DNA of 49,673 nucleotides from CAWFKS01 sp963816435 (GCA_963816435.1 CAWFKS010000004.1:1-49673); one strand, 5' to 3'; positions 38,305-48,158 are shown, numbered from the stretch's first letter. The notes: generated by a model from the letters alone, not told the origin. Numbers and translations are program-made.

Positions 38305-38633
38305 CTATGTGTCGGACGCGTAGCCATAATCCACGAGGCGCTTGCGGGCCTGCGCAAGCTCTTCAGTCGTAAACAGGCCATGCCACTTGGGATTGTCGAT
38401 CACGAGCGCTTCGACAGTCATGGTCCAGTCGGCCGCGTTCGCCAAAGATGCGTGTAGCCCTCTGAAACGGTGGCGGTGTTGAGCAGGTATTTCGCGCGAT
38501 GCCGGGCGCCGTTTCAATCAGACAGCATCTGAAGAAAGATTGTCGGCGTTATAGCCCGCTTCCAGCCTGGCTCTTGTATAGATGCCGTGCATCGCCTTCT
38601 CGAAATCACGGCGGCCCCTTCACGCTTCGCCTC
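38305..38633 (-). pseudogene. Disrupted small gene downstream of the restriction-modification gene
   Basis: Pieces in three frames assemble into a protein of about 105 residues: DFEKAMHGIYTRARLEAGYN, FLQMLSD, AKYLLNTATVSEGYTHLW and MTVEALVIDNPKWHGLFTTE with the end ARKRLVDYGYASDT. I recall similar small proteins of about 100 residues as hypotheticals, some next to restriction genes. At least two single extra bases (near 38436-38455) and an apparent in-frame TGA (38516-38514 on the minus strand) interrupt it. The start is probably a GTG overlapping the end of the upstream gene. Function unknown. Confidence 0.5.
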
Positions 38634-41600
38634 CTTCATCGCCTCCGTGATCGCCACCGTCTCCACGCTCACCCGCGTCACCCGCATCAGAAGGTCGATC
38701 ACCTTCTCCTTGTAGTCGGCGAAGCGGTAGGTGTTGAATTTTTCGCGGATCGTCGGGTCCTTCGGCGTCTTTTCCTTGTACTGGTCGAGAATCCAGTCGA
38801 GCCCCGAGCGGTTGCCGAGCCGGTAGTCCCACGCTTCGGCGGGAATGCCGGAAAGCTGCGTCTCGGTGTCGAGCCGGATGATGCCGTTGTCCCTGTCGGC
38901 CTTCAGCATCGCCTTGGGCGCGACGCCGGCCGCCCGCGCCTTCTCGTCGGGCGTGTCGAGCCGCTCCAGCGGCCACGGCTCGACCGCCTCGTAGCCGATA
39001 TGCAGCGCCATCAGCCTCTCGCCCCACTCCGCCCATTTCCGGAAATCGGGATAGAACGGGATGCGCGGGAACTCGCGCTTCAGATTCAGCGCGTATTTCT
39101 CGCGATAGACCGGGTCGTGCAGCACGCCATAGACATAGTGGAAGATGTCATCCTTGGTGATCTTCTCGGCCTTGCCGTAGTGGCTCTGGAACTTGCTCTC
39201 AGCGCCCAGTCGGTGATGTTGTCGATGTGCTCGCCGGAGGCGGTGTAGCGATAGCGGCGAAATGCTGAGCCGCGCTCGGCATAAAGAAGTCTTTGTTAAC
39301 GAGGACGTCGGATGCGAGAGCCGAGAACTCGCCGGTGGCTCAACGAGCCGTCACAATTGTTTGGTTGTCCGCGGAAGTGTCTGGAAAGAGATCGATAGTT
39401 CTGATAGGGTCGATGCGTGATCGGTCTGCAAAATAGGTCCATTTGGAAACGAAGGGACGATAGTCTGACCGTTGAAAACTCGCCTGATTGATGATCGATT
39501 GCTTCTCGCGTCTAAGCTAGCCTCGAGTTCAGATGTCCACTTAATTTCCCTGCTCACGAAGTCCGAAGTATCGGATCGCCTGCCATCGGCGCGCCTGCGC
39601 ACGATCTCATGGTTAAACGAGCGATGCGAAGAGTGAAATCTTCTGCTCAAGTCTCGCTTCCGAAAATCATAGACCCACTCGTCTCTGTTCGTAACAATGC
39701 CTAGCGAATAGAGGCGGAAAATCGCTCGCTCCTGCCCCTTCCCCTTCGCCGCCTTCGTCTTCTTGTCGGCCACCGGGATCAAGCTCGTCCCAATCGTTCT
39801 CTGTCAGGTTCACCCAGTTCGCGTTCTTGTCCGGCTCGATCCGCTCGAAGGAGATCGCCGAAGCTTGCGTGTTAGCCAGGAAGGCTGAGCTTGTCGTCCG
39901 CCGTGTCGAATTCCGGCCGGCGCGCATAGAAATCTTGCAGCCCTTCTGCTTTTGGCGCTTCACGAAGAACGAGATCGCCACGCCGGTCTGGATGCCGAAC
40001 ACGTTGTTCTTGGTGCCCGACAGTTTCGGATTGGCGCGCACGTCGCCGCCGAGATCGACGACGTAGATTTCGTTGAACTCCTCCGCCACGGCTCGGCGGA
40101 AGCCGTCGAAGGGCGGCTTGTCGATGAAGGAGCGGTTGGTGATGAAGGCGAGCACGCCGTCGTCGTGCAGCCGGTCCGACGCCCAGCGGAAGAACCGGGC
40201 ATACATGTCGTAGACCTTGGTCTTCTGCGCGGTCGACAGCCGGATGTAGGTTGCCTTGATCAGCTCGTCGATGCGCGGATAGGCGCGGTTCTTGTTGTTC
40301 TCGTTCTCGTTCTGCTGGTTGGCGTTGTACGGCGGATTGCCGATGATGACGCGAAATCTTGCGCGTGTTCTGCCGCTTCACGCGCTCGACGTTTTCCTCC
40401 GACAGCCCGCCGAACATGTCGTGCTGGTGGCCCGCCCTGATGCCGAGCCCGCCGACATTGTCGAGCGTGTCGACGAAGCACAGGTTCGGAAACTCCGCGT
40501 ACTGCGCCGGTGATCGCCGCATAGGTCGCCTCGATGTTCAGGTTCGCGACGTAATAGGGCAGGATCGCCACCTCGTTGGCGTGCAGTTCGTTCTTGTATT
40601 TGTGCGCGAGCTTCTCCGGCTGGCCGCGAAAATGTTCGAGCAATTCGCAGATGAAGGTGCCGGTGCCGGTTGCCGGGTCGAGGATTTCGACGTCGCTCGT
40701 CGATCAGCGACTTGCCGAAATGCTTCTGCGCACAGCCAGTCGGCGCCCTCGATCATGAAGCGCACGATCTCGTTCGGCGTGTAGACGACGCCCAGCCGGT
40801 CGGCCTTCTTCCGGTCGTAGACCTTGTAGAAATTCTCGTAGATCAGCTTGAGGAACTTCTGCTTTTCCTGATGGCTGGAGATCAGCGCCGCGTTGGCGCG
40901 GATCGTGGCGTAATAGGGCTCCAGCGCCTTCAGCGTCGTCGCGCTTCACCGGGCCGGTGAAGAACTTGCCTTCGAGCGCGTAGAGCTCCTTGGCGATGTT
41001 GTTTTCGTGGTGGAAATCGCGCATCGTCGAAGACGTGGGCGAAGATTTCCTCGGTCAGGATGTGCTGGATCAGCATCTCGCGCACGTCGGCCTCGCCGAC
41101 CGCCGGGTTGATCGTATCCTTGCGCGTGCTGCGAGGAACTTGTCGGCCTCCTCCCTGAATTCGGCATTGTCGCGCATAGGCCGCGTCGATCTGCTCGCGC
41201 AGCGCCGACGAGCACCGCCGGCAGGTCGTGCCGGAACTGCTCGACCGCCTTGCGGAAATCGCGCGATTTCGGCGCGCTCGTAGCCGAAGAACAGCGTCGA
41301 CCAGCCGGAGCAGCGCGTCGGTGTCGGTCATCGAACACCGCGTGACCTCCTGCCGGTTCTGGATCAGCACCGCGGTGTCGGAGTTCTCGAAGATGATGTT
41401 GTCCTGCGGGTAGCCCTTGCGCGAACTTCTTGCGATTTCCTCGTCGAGGTCGTCGTTGGTGTCCTTGGCCTCCCAGTAGCCGAGCGGCACGCGCAGATCG
41501 TGCAGCACGGTGCCGTCCGGGTAGACGGTGGTCTTCAGGCTGGTGTGGTATTCCAGCTCGGGGATAAAATGCAGGTTCTGCTGACGCGCCCAGTTCTTCA

Positions 41601-41706
41601 GAAGGTCCTTGAACGCCTCCCGGATCACCTGCTCGTTGGTCGAGCCGGAGAATTTTCGCAAACGGTCTATTTCGTTGAGATATTGCTGGACGAGTAGCTG
41701 GCTCAT
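38627..41706 (-). pseudogene. Single-chain restriction-modification enzyme (type ISP/IIG-like), heavily frame-disrupted
   Basis: An ~1020-residue R-M protein in many pieces. The start MSQLLVQQYLNEIDRLRKFS (41706) has GGGGGAA before it. A PD-(D/E)xK-like nuclease motif lies in HDLRVPLGYWEAKD (41465-41503); the adenine methyltransferase has SAM motif DPATGTGTF (about 40656-40682) and catalytic NPPYNANQQN (about 40310-40341); a target-recognition region follows, and the end reads YGVLHDPVYREKYALNLKRE onward. No helicase domain is seen. It would cut unmethylated DNA and methylate adenines as one polypeptide. I count at least ten single-base frame breaks between 41410 and 39750 and an in-frame TGA at 39342-39340, far denser than elsewhere. 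Either decayed or badly resolved. Confidence 0.8.
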
Positions 41707-41881
41707 CGTTCCCCCGAAGCAATGCGCATTAGAGCCCAAACACGCATTGCGCGAAACCATTTCGCCGCGTCAATCGCGACAAATCTATCCCCACCCTTCC
41801 CAACCTCCCGTACCATCGCCCCAGTCCCTTCCGCGGGAACACCGGTCGCGACGGTGATTGCGTGGGGAGGGACCGGCGCCT
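41707..41881. other. Gene-free upstream region of the restriction-modification gene
   Basis: 175 bases without a supported gene, GC-rich on both strands; it should hold the promoter of the minus-strand restriction-modification gene. Nothing else recognised. Confidence 0.4.
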
Positions 41882-42180
41882 CCGCCGATCGGGCTAACGT
41901 GGCCTGGTCGTCCGGGGCGGCACTGTCCAAGGGTTCCCCTGGGGGTACTACCGGCCCCTGTGCGCTGGACGAGCGCTTAAGGGCACCCGGCGAGGCGGCG
42001 GTGAAGAGCCGCCGCCGCTGGAGGACGAGGCGGGCAGCGACGCGAATGTCGCTTGTCGCCGAAAACCTCCTGAAACCGGGTGCTTGAAGCGGAACGGGCG
42101 GTGACCGCAAAAATCGCCGGACGGGCGGCCGCGAGGTCGCAACGTTACTACCCCAGATGAGCGTCCGAACGGCCGCCCGT
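41882..42180. other. Strongly structured, gene-free stretch: candidate structured RNA of unknown class
   Basis: Nested complementary segments fill this stretch: CCGCC/GGCGG (41882-41886/41916-41920); GTCCA/TGGAC (41925-41929/41966-41970); CGCTT/AAGCG (41974-41978/42087-42091) closing GCACCCGG/CCGGGTGC (41983-41990/42076-42083), which encloses GGCGGCGG/CCGCCGCC (41994-42001/42009-42016) and GGAGG/CCTCC (42020-42024/42066-42070) with AGCGAC/GTCGCT (42036-42041/42048-42053) inside; and an 11-bp stem ACGGGCGGCCG/CGGCCGCCCGT (42121-42131/42170-42180). The middle forms a three-way junction. I looked for tmRNA, RNase P, SRP and 6S signatures and found none. The strand is unknown. Confidence 0.4.
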
Positions 42181-42295
42181 CTTCCCAGCTGGATCGCCGG
42201 CGACCGGCGACCAGTGGGTCGGTTCTTTCTCAATGGCCAGACGGCAGAGATGCCGGGCGTGGCGATGAAGAAGTGTGCGCGGAGGTCGATGGAGT

Positions 42296-42560
42296 GCGAC
42301 TTGCCTTCTCCCCTTGTGGGAGAAGGTGGATCGGCAGCGTCAGCGCCGAGGACGGATGAGGGGTGTTGGCCGGACGTCGCCTGCGCCTTCAACACCCCTC
42401 ACCAAGTTCGCCCGGCCGCTCGGCTGCGCCTCGCGGGGGCTCCCCTATCCTCTCCCACAAGGGGCGAGGAAAGCGCCGCGCCCGTCTGCGACGACCCCAC
42501 CCCGATCCGCTGGCGCGGATCGACCCTCCCCTCGAGGGGGAGGGAAAGCGGCCTGCCCCT
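42296..42560. repeat. Cluster of rhizobial-type palindromic repeats
   Basis: Three palindromic units in tandem: CCTTCTCCC/GGGAGAAGG (42304-42312/42318-42326) followed by a GGATCGGC...GCCGAGGACGGATGAGG stretch; a second CTCTCCCACAAGGGGCGAGG unit near 42450; and GATCCGC/GCGGATC with CCCTCCCC/GGGGAGGG around 42503-42544. The last hairpin matches the element inside uvrB. Such repeats are abundant between genes in Hyphomicrobiales. They end at the 3' side of the AraC gene and may serve as its terminator. Confidence 0.75.
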
Positions 42561-43372
42561 CACCCCTTCAGCCAGGCCTTGGGTGCTGCGCCGAGCATGC
42601 GGCGGAACATGGTGGTGAAGGCCGGCACCGACTCGTAGCCGAGGTCGAGCGCCACCCGCGTCACCGGCTCGCCGTCGGCCAGCCGCGGCAGCGCGGCCAG
42701 AAGGCAGGCCTGCTGGCGCCACGCCGACAGGCTGAGCCCCGTCTCGCGGCGAAAGGCGCGGGTGAAGGAGCGCCTGCTCATGCCGGCCTCGCGCGCCCAC
42801 GCCTCGATGCCGATCGGCGCGGCCGGGTCTTCCAGGTGCCGGCGGCAGAGAGCGGCGAGCCGCCTTTCGGCCGGCAGCGGCAGCGCCAGCGGCCGTTCGG
42901 GCAGGCGCGGGATCTCCTCGATCAGCAGCGCCCGCACCAGCTCGGCGCGCCGCGACGGGGCCCCGAGGTCGAAGCCCACGGCCTCCGTCATCAGCGCGCG
43001 CGTCAGCGGCGTCGGCGCCACCACGCGCAGGTCGCGCGGCAGGTCGTCGGCGGCGTCGGGCCTGACATAGGCCGACAGCATCGCCACCGGCCCCAGCATG
43101 TCGACCTGGTGGCGCGTCTCGGCCGGCAGCCACATGGCGTGGCCGGGCGGCACCATCCAGCGGCCGGCGGGCGTCGACACCATCACCACGCCGCAAACCG
43201 CGTGAAGCAGCTGCCCGCGGTTGTGGCGGTGGAGCGGCACGCTGTGGTCGTCGGGATATTCGGTCAGCGTCACCACGACGGGAACCGGCGAGGTCTCGAG
43301 GTCGACATGGATGAGCTGGCGCGTCGCCCAGGACGGCACCACGGGCAGGCTGGAGGCGGTATGTCCGGTCAT
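42560..43372 (-). CDS. AraC-family transcriptional regulator
   Basis: About 270 residues from the ATG at 43372 (a GTG at 43411 would add 13). An N-terminal cupin-like ligand domain (VTLTEYPDDHSVPLHRHNRGQLLHA in pieces, PPGHAMWLPAETRHQV) precedes two AraC helix-turn-helix motifs (IEAWAREAGMSRRSFTRAFRR; VALDLGYESVPAFTTMFRRM). The layout resembles NimR-type regulators that control a neighbouring exporter. It is divergent from the Fsr-type MFS gene with about 115 bases between, so it probably regulates that exporter. Confidence 0.88.
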   Translation of the reverse strand: MTGHTASSLPVVPSWATRQLIHVDLETSPVPVVVTLTEYPDDHSVPLHRHNRGQLLHAVCGVVMVSTPAGRWMVPPGHAMWLPAETRHQVDMLGPVAMLSAYVRPDAADDLPRDLRVVAPTPLTRALMTEAVGFDLGAPSRRAELVRALLIEEIPRLPERPLALPLPAERRLAALCRRHLEDPAAPIGIEAWAREAGMSRRSFTRAFRRETGLSLSAWRQQACLLAALPRLADGEPVTRVALDLGYESVPAFTTMFRRMLGAAPKAWLKG

Positions 43373-43486
43373 GGCGCTTGGCCCGTTCGCGAAAGAAATG
43401 GACCGAACCACGAAAGACGGCCGGACGCAATTCGCCTAGATCATGCTGCCGGAAAAACCGCCGGCGGCATGACGGAGACCGAGCAG

Positions 43487-44691
43487 ATGAGCCAGACCAC
43501 CGCGACGATGGGCGCCCGGCAGGCGGGCGCGACGGTGATGCCGGTCATCCTCGCCGTCAGCCTCGGCCATTTCCTCAACGACGTCATGCAGTCGATGCTG
43601 GCCTCGATCTATCCGCTCTTGAAGGCCGGCTTCGACCTGCAGTTCTGGCAGATCGGCCTGTTGACGCTGACCTTCCAGGGCACCGCCTCGCTGCTGCAGC
43701 CGCTGGTCGGCACCTTCACCGACCGCCGTCCCCTGCCCTGGTCGCTGCCGGCCGGCATGGCCTCGACCTTCTGCGGCCTGCTGATGCTGGCCTTCGCCGG
43801 CCATTACGCGCTGCTTCTGGCGGGTGCGGCGCTGATCGGCTTCGGCTCGTCGATCTTCCACCCCGAGGCCTCGCGCGTGGCCCGGCTTGCCGCCGGCGGG
43901 CGCTACGGCATGGCGCAGTCGGTGTTCCAGGTCGGCGGCAATGTCGGCACCGCGATCGGCCCGCTGCTGGCCGCCTTCATCGTCGTGCCGCGCGGCCAGG
44001 CGAGCGTCGCCTGGTTTTCCGCCGCCGCCTTCATCGGCATGGTGCTGTTGTGGCAGGTGAGCGGCTGGTATGCGCGCTACCGGCGCGACGCCGCCAGACG
44101 CCCCGCAGCGACCGAGGCCGCGTCGTTGCCGCGCCGGAAGGTGGTCTCCACGCTGGTCGTGCTGGCGCTGCTGATCTTCGCCAAATACACCTACACGGCC
44201 AGCCTGACGAGCTACTACACCTTCTACACGATCCGCGAGTTCGGCGTGTCGGTGCAGGTCGCCCAGGTGCTGCTGTTCCTCTATCTCGGCTCGTTCGCGC
44301 TCGGAACCGTGATCGGCGGCTCGGTCGGCGACCGGATCGGCGCGCGCACCGTGATCTGGTTCTCCATCCTCGGCGTGCTGCCGTTCACCCTGGCGCTGCC
44401 CTACGCCAACCTGTTCTGGACGGCGGTGCTGACGGTGCCGATCGGCATGATCCTGGCGTCCGCCTTCCCGGCGATCATCGTCTTCGCGCAGGAGCTGATG
44501 CCCGGCCGCGTCGGCATGGTGGCCGGGCTGTTCTTCGGCTTCGCCTTCGGCATGGGCGGCATCGCGGCGGCGGGACTGGGCGTCATCGCGGACTGGAAGG
44601 GCATCGCCTTCGTCTACCACGTCTGCTCGTTCCTGCCGCTGCTCGGCCTGCTGGCGGTCTTCCTGCCGAAGCGCGGACGCTGCCCGGATAG
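43487..44691 (+). CDS. fsr: MFS exporter, fosmidomycin-resistance (Fsr) family
   Basis: A 12-helix major facilitator exporter. Segments typical of Fsr: SLGHFLNDVMQSMLASIYPLL, LTLTFQGTASLLQPLVGTFTD, GSSIFHPEASRVARLAAGGR and GMAQSVFQVGGNVGTAIGPLLAA (some in part). About 401 residues. The start MSQTTATMG at 43487 has GGAGACC before it; ATG 43469 is an alternative. The frame as read runs on to 44860 over the convergent cupin gene; a missing C near 44679 would instead end it PKRGRLPG at the TAG at 44689-44691, which fits family length. Substrate drug unknown; regulated probably by the divergent AraC protein. Confidence 0.88.
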
Positions 44692-44702
44692 CCGGCGGCA
44701 AC

Positions 44703-45098
44703 TCAGCCTGGATACTGCTCGTCGCCGACCGGCTCCAGCCACTCGACATGCTTGCCGTCGAGCGCCTCGTGGATGGCGACATGCGTCATCGCGTGGTCGG
44801 GCGCCGCGCCGTGCCAGTGCTTCTCGCCCGGCGGGATCCACACCGTGTCGCCGGGCTTGAGCTCGATCAGCGGCCCGTCCCAGGTGCGCGCAAGGCCGTA
44901 GCCGTCGATGACGTGCAGCGTCTGGCCGAGCGGATGCGTGTGCCAGTTGGTGCGCGCGCCCGGGTCGAAGCGCACCACGGCCGCGCGCACCCGCGCCGGC
45001 TCCGGCGCCTCGACGATCGGGTCCTGCCAGACCGCGCCGGTGAACCAGTCGGCGGGCGCGCGCTTGGTCGGCCGCGAGCCGTTGGTGAAATGCTTCAT
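44703..45098 (-). CDS. Cupin protein of the (R)-mandelonitrile-lyase-like group
   Basis: A 131-residue single-domain cupin. Metal ligands are visible: His53/His55 region in NWHTHPLGQTLHV, and HWHGAAPDHAMTHVAI contributes a further His. The opening APADWFTGAVWQDPIV and the WIPPGEKHWHGAAP motif are characteristic of the Mn-dependent cupins that include hydroxynitrile lyases of acidobacteria; most members have unknown physiological roles. It is downstream of, and in line with, the LysR gene (27 bases apart) and converges on the MFS gene. Confidence 0.9.
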   Translation of the reverse strand: MKHFTNGSRPTKRAPADWFTGAVWQDPIVEAPEPARVRAAVVRFDPGARTNWHTHPLGQTLHVIDGYGLARTWDGPLIELKPGDTVWIPPGEKHWHGAAPDHAMTHVAIHEALDGKHVEWLEPVGDEQYPG

Positions 45099-45125
45099 TG
45101 TCGTCTCCCTTTGGTGTCTCGCCGT

Positions 45126-46004
45126 TCACATCGCCGGCGTCGGCATGGCGAAGGCTTCGCGGATCGCCTGTTCCATCGCGTCCAGCGCCTCGCCGGCGGC
45201 TCCGGCGCGACGATACATGACGACGTTGGAGGAATTGATGTCGCCGAACCCGTCGGCCTCTGTCAGTTCCCGGCAGCCGGCCGGAATGGAACTGCGCGAC
45301 AGCGGCGCCACGGCAAGACCGGACGAGACGGCGAGTTGCAGGCCGCTCGACGTGTCGGACCGGTAGGCCACGCGGTAGCTGACGCCGCGCGCTTCCAGCG
45401 ACTGGATGGCGAAATCCATGCACCACCCGGAATTCTCGTAGAGCGCTATCGGCAGCGGCGTCTCCTCGTGCAGGCGGTGGGTTTCCGAGGTCGCCCAGAC
45501 GGTCGGGTCGACCATCAGCACCTCGCCCTTCGGATCGGCTTCCCACTCGAAGATCACCGCGAGGTCGAGTTCGCCCGCCTTCAGCGCCCGCATCTGGTCG
45601 GACGAGCACGAATAGCGCACCATGATCTCGACCTGCTGATGGGTCCTCGCGAACTTGACCAGTCCGCGCGACAGCACCGAAGCGCGGTATTCCTCGGGGA
45701 TGCCGATACGCACCAGCCCGTCGAGCGGCGGCGCGGCGATCGACGCGGCGGTTTCCTCGAGCAGGGTCACGACGCGGCGCGCATTGACCAGCAGGTCCCG
45801 GCCGCGGCGCGTCACCGAAACGCCGCGCGGCCCGCGCTCGAACAGCGCCCCGCCGACCATGTCTTCCAGCCGCTTCATCTGCATGCTCACGGCCGACTGT
45901 GTGCGCCCGACGATGTCGGCAGCCCGTGTGAAGTTGGCGCTGTCGGCCACGGCGACGAAGGTGCGAAGCAGGTCGCTGTCGAGATGCGGGAGTGTCTTTG
46001 GCAT
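45126..46004 (-). CDS. LysR-family transcriptional regulator
   Basis: A 292-residue LysR-type regulator: N-terminal winged helix (LRTFVAVADSANFTRAADIVGRTQSAVSMQMKRLE in parts; about 8-65) and a periplasmic-binding-like effector domain (VRIGIPEEYRASVLSR onward). The start MPKTLPHLD at 46004 has AGGAA upstream; the longer reading from 46046 adds 14 unconserved residues. Followed by the cupin gene, which it may control; divergent from the DUF1127 gene with 90 bases between the starts, where a shared regulatory site would sit. Confidence 0.9.
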   Translation of the reverse strand: MPKTLPHLDSDLLRTFVAVADSANFTRAADIVGRTQSAVSMQMKRLEDMVGGALFERGPRGVSVTRRGRDLLVNARRVVTLLEETAASIAAPPLDGLVRIGIPEEYRASVLSRGLVKFARTHQQVEIMVRYSCSSDQMRALKAGELDLAVIFEWEADPKGEVLMVDPTVWATSETHRLHEETPLPIALYENSGWCMDFAIQSLEARGVSYRVAYRSDTSSGLQLAVSSGLAVAPLSRSSIPAGCRELTEADGFGDINSSNVVMYRRAGAAGEALDAMEQAIREAFAMPTPAM

Positions 46005-46094
46005 AAGAATTCCTGATGTCGGATATAAAAACAATTCGTTTCGCAAATGTCAAACGCCACCCTATCTCCGTGACCACGACGATGGAGATAGACG

Positions 46095-46322
46095 ATGGCG
46101 ATGGCGCTCGACTGGCCGCGCACCCGCGGCCTCACCTGGCCTGAGAGGATCGTTCCGCGCTTCCGGCTGCGGCCGGTGCGGGACGAGCCGCTGCAAGCGG
46201 TTCTGGCGAAGAAGGACGACAGGCTGCTCGACGATGTCGGACTGAGCCGACAGGACTTGACCGGCCGCGACGAGGCCATGCGCGCCGAGTGGGCGCGAAC
46301 GCGCCTCCGCTGGATGCTGTAG
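46095..46322 (+). CDS. DUF1127-like small protein
   Basis: A 75-residue protein with a basic, Trp-containing N-terminus (LDWPRTRGLTWPERIVPRF) and a C-terminal segment KDDRLLDDVGLSRQDLTGRD like the L-x-D-x-G-[LI]-x-R-x-D signature of DUF1127/YjiS proteins. In alphaproteobacteria some DUF1127 proteins bind RNA and affect stress, phosphate or sRNA turnover. GGAGA precedes the start. A strong terminator follows, so it is a single-gene unit divergent from the LysR gene. Confidence 0.8.
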   Translation: MAMALDWPRTRGLTWPERIVPRFRLRPVRDEPLQAVLAKKDDRLLDDVGLSRQDLTGRDEAMRAEWARTRLRWML

Positions 46323-46377
46323 CGCATCAGACGGTTTCCGGACGGTTGCGATCCCGTCCGGCGCGAGTCCTCACTCC

Positions 46378-46409
46378 CCCGCCGTCGCGAATGACGGCGG
46401 GTCTTTTTT
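46378..46409 (+). terminator. Intrinsic terminator after the DUF1127 gene
   Basis: CCCGCCGTC (46378-46386) and GACGGCGGG (46393-46401) form a 9-bp stem with loop GCGAAT, followed by TCTTTTTT. Confidence 0.92.
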
Positions 46410-46492
46410 CGCATGCGTGCGGAAACGCTTGAAAAAGAGCGGCTTGCGGGCGAAACCGGAATCATCTCGCCAGGACGCCGCTGCAGGCCGCA

Positions 46493-47348
46493 ATGCCCGA
46501 TCGCATGCTCGACCTCGACCGTTATCTCGCCCGCATCGGCCATGATGGAAGCCGGGCGCCGACGCTCCAGACGCTGCGCGCTCTGCACGCGCTGCATCCG
46601 GCCGCGATCGCCTTCGAGAACCTCGACCCGCTGATGGGGAAGCCAGTGCCGCTGGACATCCGGGCGCTGCAGCGCAAGCTCGTCGAGGGCGGCCGCGGCG
46701 GCTATTGTTTCGAGCAGAACACGTTGTTTGCGGCAGCGCTCGAGGCGCTGGGCTTCAGCGTCGCCCGGCTGGCGGCGCGCGTGCAGTGGAACAGGCCCCT
46801 CACACCTCCCGGAGCCCGCACGCACATGCTGCTCAAGGTGGAACTGCCGGAGGGAACCTTCCTCGCCGATGTCGGCTTCGGCCTGATGACGCTGACCGCA
46901 CCGCTTCGAGCCGAGGCGGGGCTCGTGCAGGAGACGCCGCACGGCACGTTCCGGCTCGCCGAAGTCGGCGGAGAACTGCAGCTCCAGGCATTGCGCGGCG
47001 ACGACTGGTCGCCGGTCTACCAGGCCGCGCTCACGCCGCTTGAAGCCGCCGATATCGAGATGATGAACTGGTTCACCGCCACGCATCCAGCGATCGCCCT
47101 TCACCAGCATGCTCATGGCAGCCCGTGTGGCAGGCGACACGCGGCTCGGCCTCGCCGGCAACGTGTTTTCCGCTCATGGGCCGGCCGGGTCCGAGCGCCG
47201 GAAGCTGGAGACGGCTCGGGATCTGGCCGCCGTTCTCACCGGGGACTTCGGCATCGCCCTGCCCGTGGGAAGCGGCGACGTGCTGCAGCGGATCGCGGCG
47301 GGCGCGCCTCTCCGGCCGGCCCGAGCGGGCGCCTTGCGCGCGCCATGA
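46493..47348 (+). CDS. Arylamine N-acetyltransferase (one frame break)
   Basis: NAT transfers an acetyl group from acetyl-CoA to arylamines or hydrazines through a Cys-His-Asp triad, all present: Cys72 in GGRGGYCFEQN, His111 in RTHMLLKV and Asp126 in FLADVGFG. An extra base near 47091-47092 breaks the frame; removing it gives HPASPFTSMLMAARV and a normal C-terminal domain, about 284 residues, the family length. The start MPDRMLDLDRYL is usual for the family, with a weak ribosome-binding site. It stands alone between the DUF1127 terminator and rplY. Confidence 0.9.
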
Positions 47349-47486
47349 CCTTCCGCTATAGAGCCGCCACCCGCGCAGACACCCTTGGAGGCAGCGCGGC
47401 GGAAGGCGGCCAGTGGCCGCTTTCGACGTTTGTGGCAGGGGATTGCCCGCTGCAAGCGCTCCAGTTGAAAACCGAAAGGAACTGCC

Positions 47487-48158
47487 ATGAGCCAGACCTA
47501 CGAGCTCACGGCCGAGGCGCGCGAACGGGTCGGTAAGGGGTCCGCCCGGGAACTTCGTCGCAACGGCATGGTGCCCGCCGTCATTTACGGCGACAAGAAG
47601 CCCCCGCTTTCCATCGCACTTCCCTACAAGGAGGTGTTCATGAAGATCCATGGCGGCGGGTTCATGACCACGATCGCCACGATCAACGTCGGCAAGGACA
47701 AGATCCAGGTCCTGCCGAAGGACTACCAGCTCGATCCCGTCCGTGACTTCCCGATGCACGTGGACTTCCTGCGCGTCGGCCGCGACACCGTCGTGACCGT
47801 CAACGTGCCGGTGCACTTCGCCAACGAGGAGAAGTCGCCCGGCATCAAGCGCGGCGGCGTGCTCAACATCGTGCGTCACGAGGTCGAGTTCACCTGCCCG
47901 GCGACCGCGATCCCGGACTACATCACCGTCGACCTGACGGGGCTGGACATCAACGACTCCGTCCACATCTCCTCGATTTCGCTGCCCGAAGGCGTGAAGC
48001 CGACGATCACCGACCGCGACTTCACCGTCGCCACGGTGGCAGCACCTGCCGGCCTGAAGAGCGAGGAGGCCGAAGAAGAAGAGGCAGCCGCCGCCGAAGA
48101 GGCCGAGGAAGCCGAAGAGACCGAGGGCGAGGAAGGCGAAGGAGAGAGCGAGGAGTAA
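47487..48158 (+). CDS. rplY: 50S ribosomal protein L25 (long Ctc/TL5 form)
   Basis: A 223-residue L25 of the general-stress Ctc type, binding 5S rRNA. N-terminal L25 domain (LTAEARERVGKGSARELRRNGMVPAVIYG in part), the C-terminal beta domain (FPMHVDFLRVGRDTVVTVNVPV) and a long Glu/Ala-rich acidic tail. GAAAGGA precedes the ATG. pth follows 30 bases later, the standard rplY-pth pair, so they share a transcript. Upstream, 138 bases separate it from the N-acetyltransferase gene. Confidence 0.96.
   Translation: MSQTYELTAEARERVGKGSARELRRNGMVPAVIYGDKKPPLSIALPYKEVFMKIHGGGFMTTIATINVGKDKIQVLPKDYQLDPVRDFPMHVDFLRVGRDTVVTVNVPVHFANEEKSPGIKRGGVLNIVRHEVEFTCPATAIPDYITVDLTGLDINDSVHISSISLPEGVKPTITDRDFTVATVAAPAGLKSEEAEEEEAAAAEEAEEAEETEGEEGEGESEE

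Noticed and set aside
39340..39342. TGA read as tryptophan in the restriction-modification locus
   Set aside because: TGA is the normal stop of many intact genes in this window (lgt, pgeF, the petP-like gene), so recoding is not credible; a nonsense change or base error is simpler.
41882..42180. tmRNA, RNase P RNA, SRP RNA or 6S RNA
   Set aside because: The tmRNA tag coding sequence and T-loop, the GAGGAAAGTC core of RNase P RNA and the GGAAGGAAGCAGCC region of SRP RNA were all looked for and are absent.
43436..44782. A 448-codon minus-strand open frame opposite the exporter gene
   Set aside because: Its translation is His/Gln/Arg-rich noise, whereas the plus strand encodes a clear 12-helix Fsr-type exporter.
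44692..44860. Extension of the exporter reading frame across the cupin gene
   Set aside because: The extra residues are unlike any transporter and lie antisense to a well-conserved cupin; a single missing base before a stop at 44691 is more likely.
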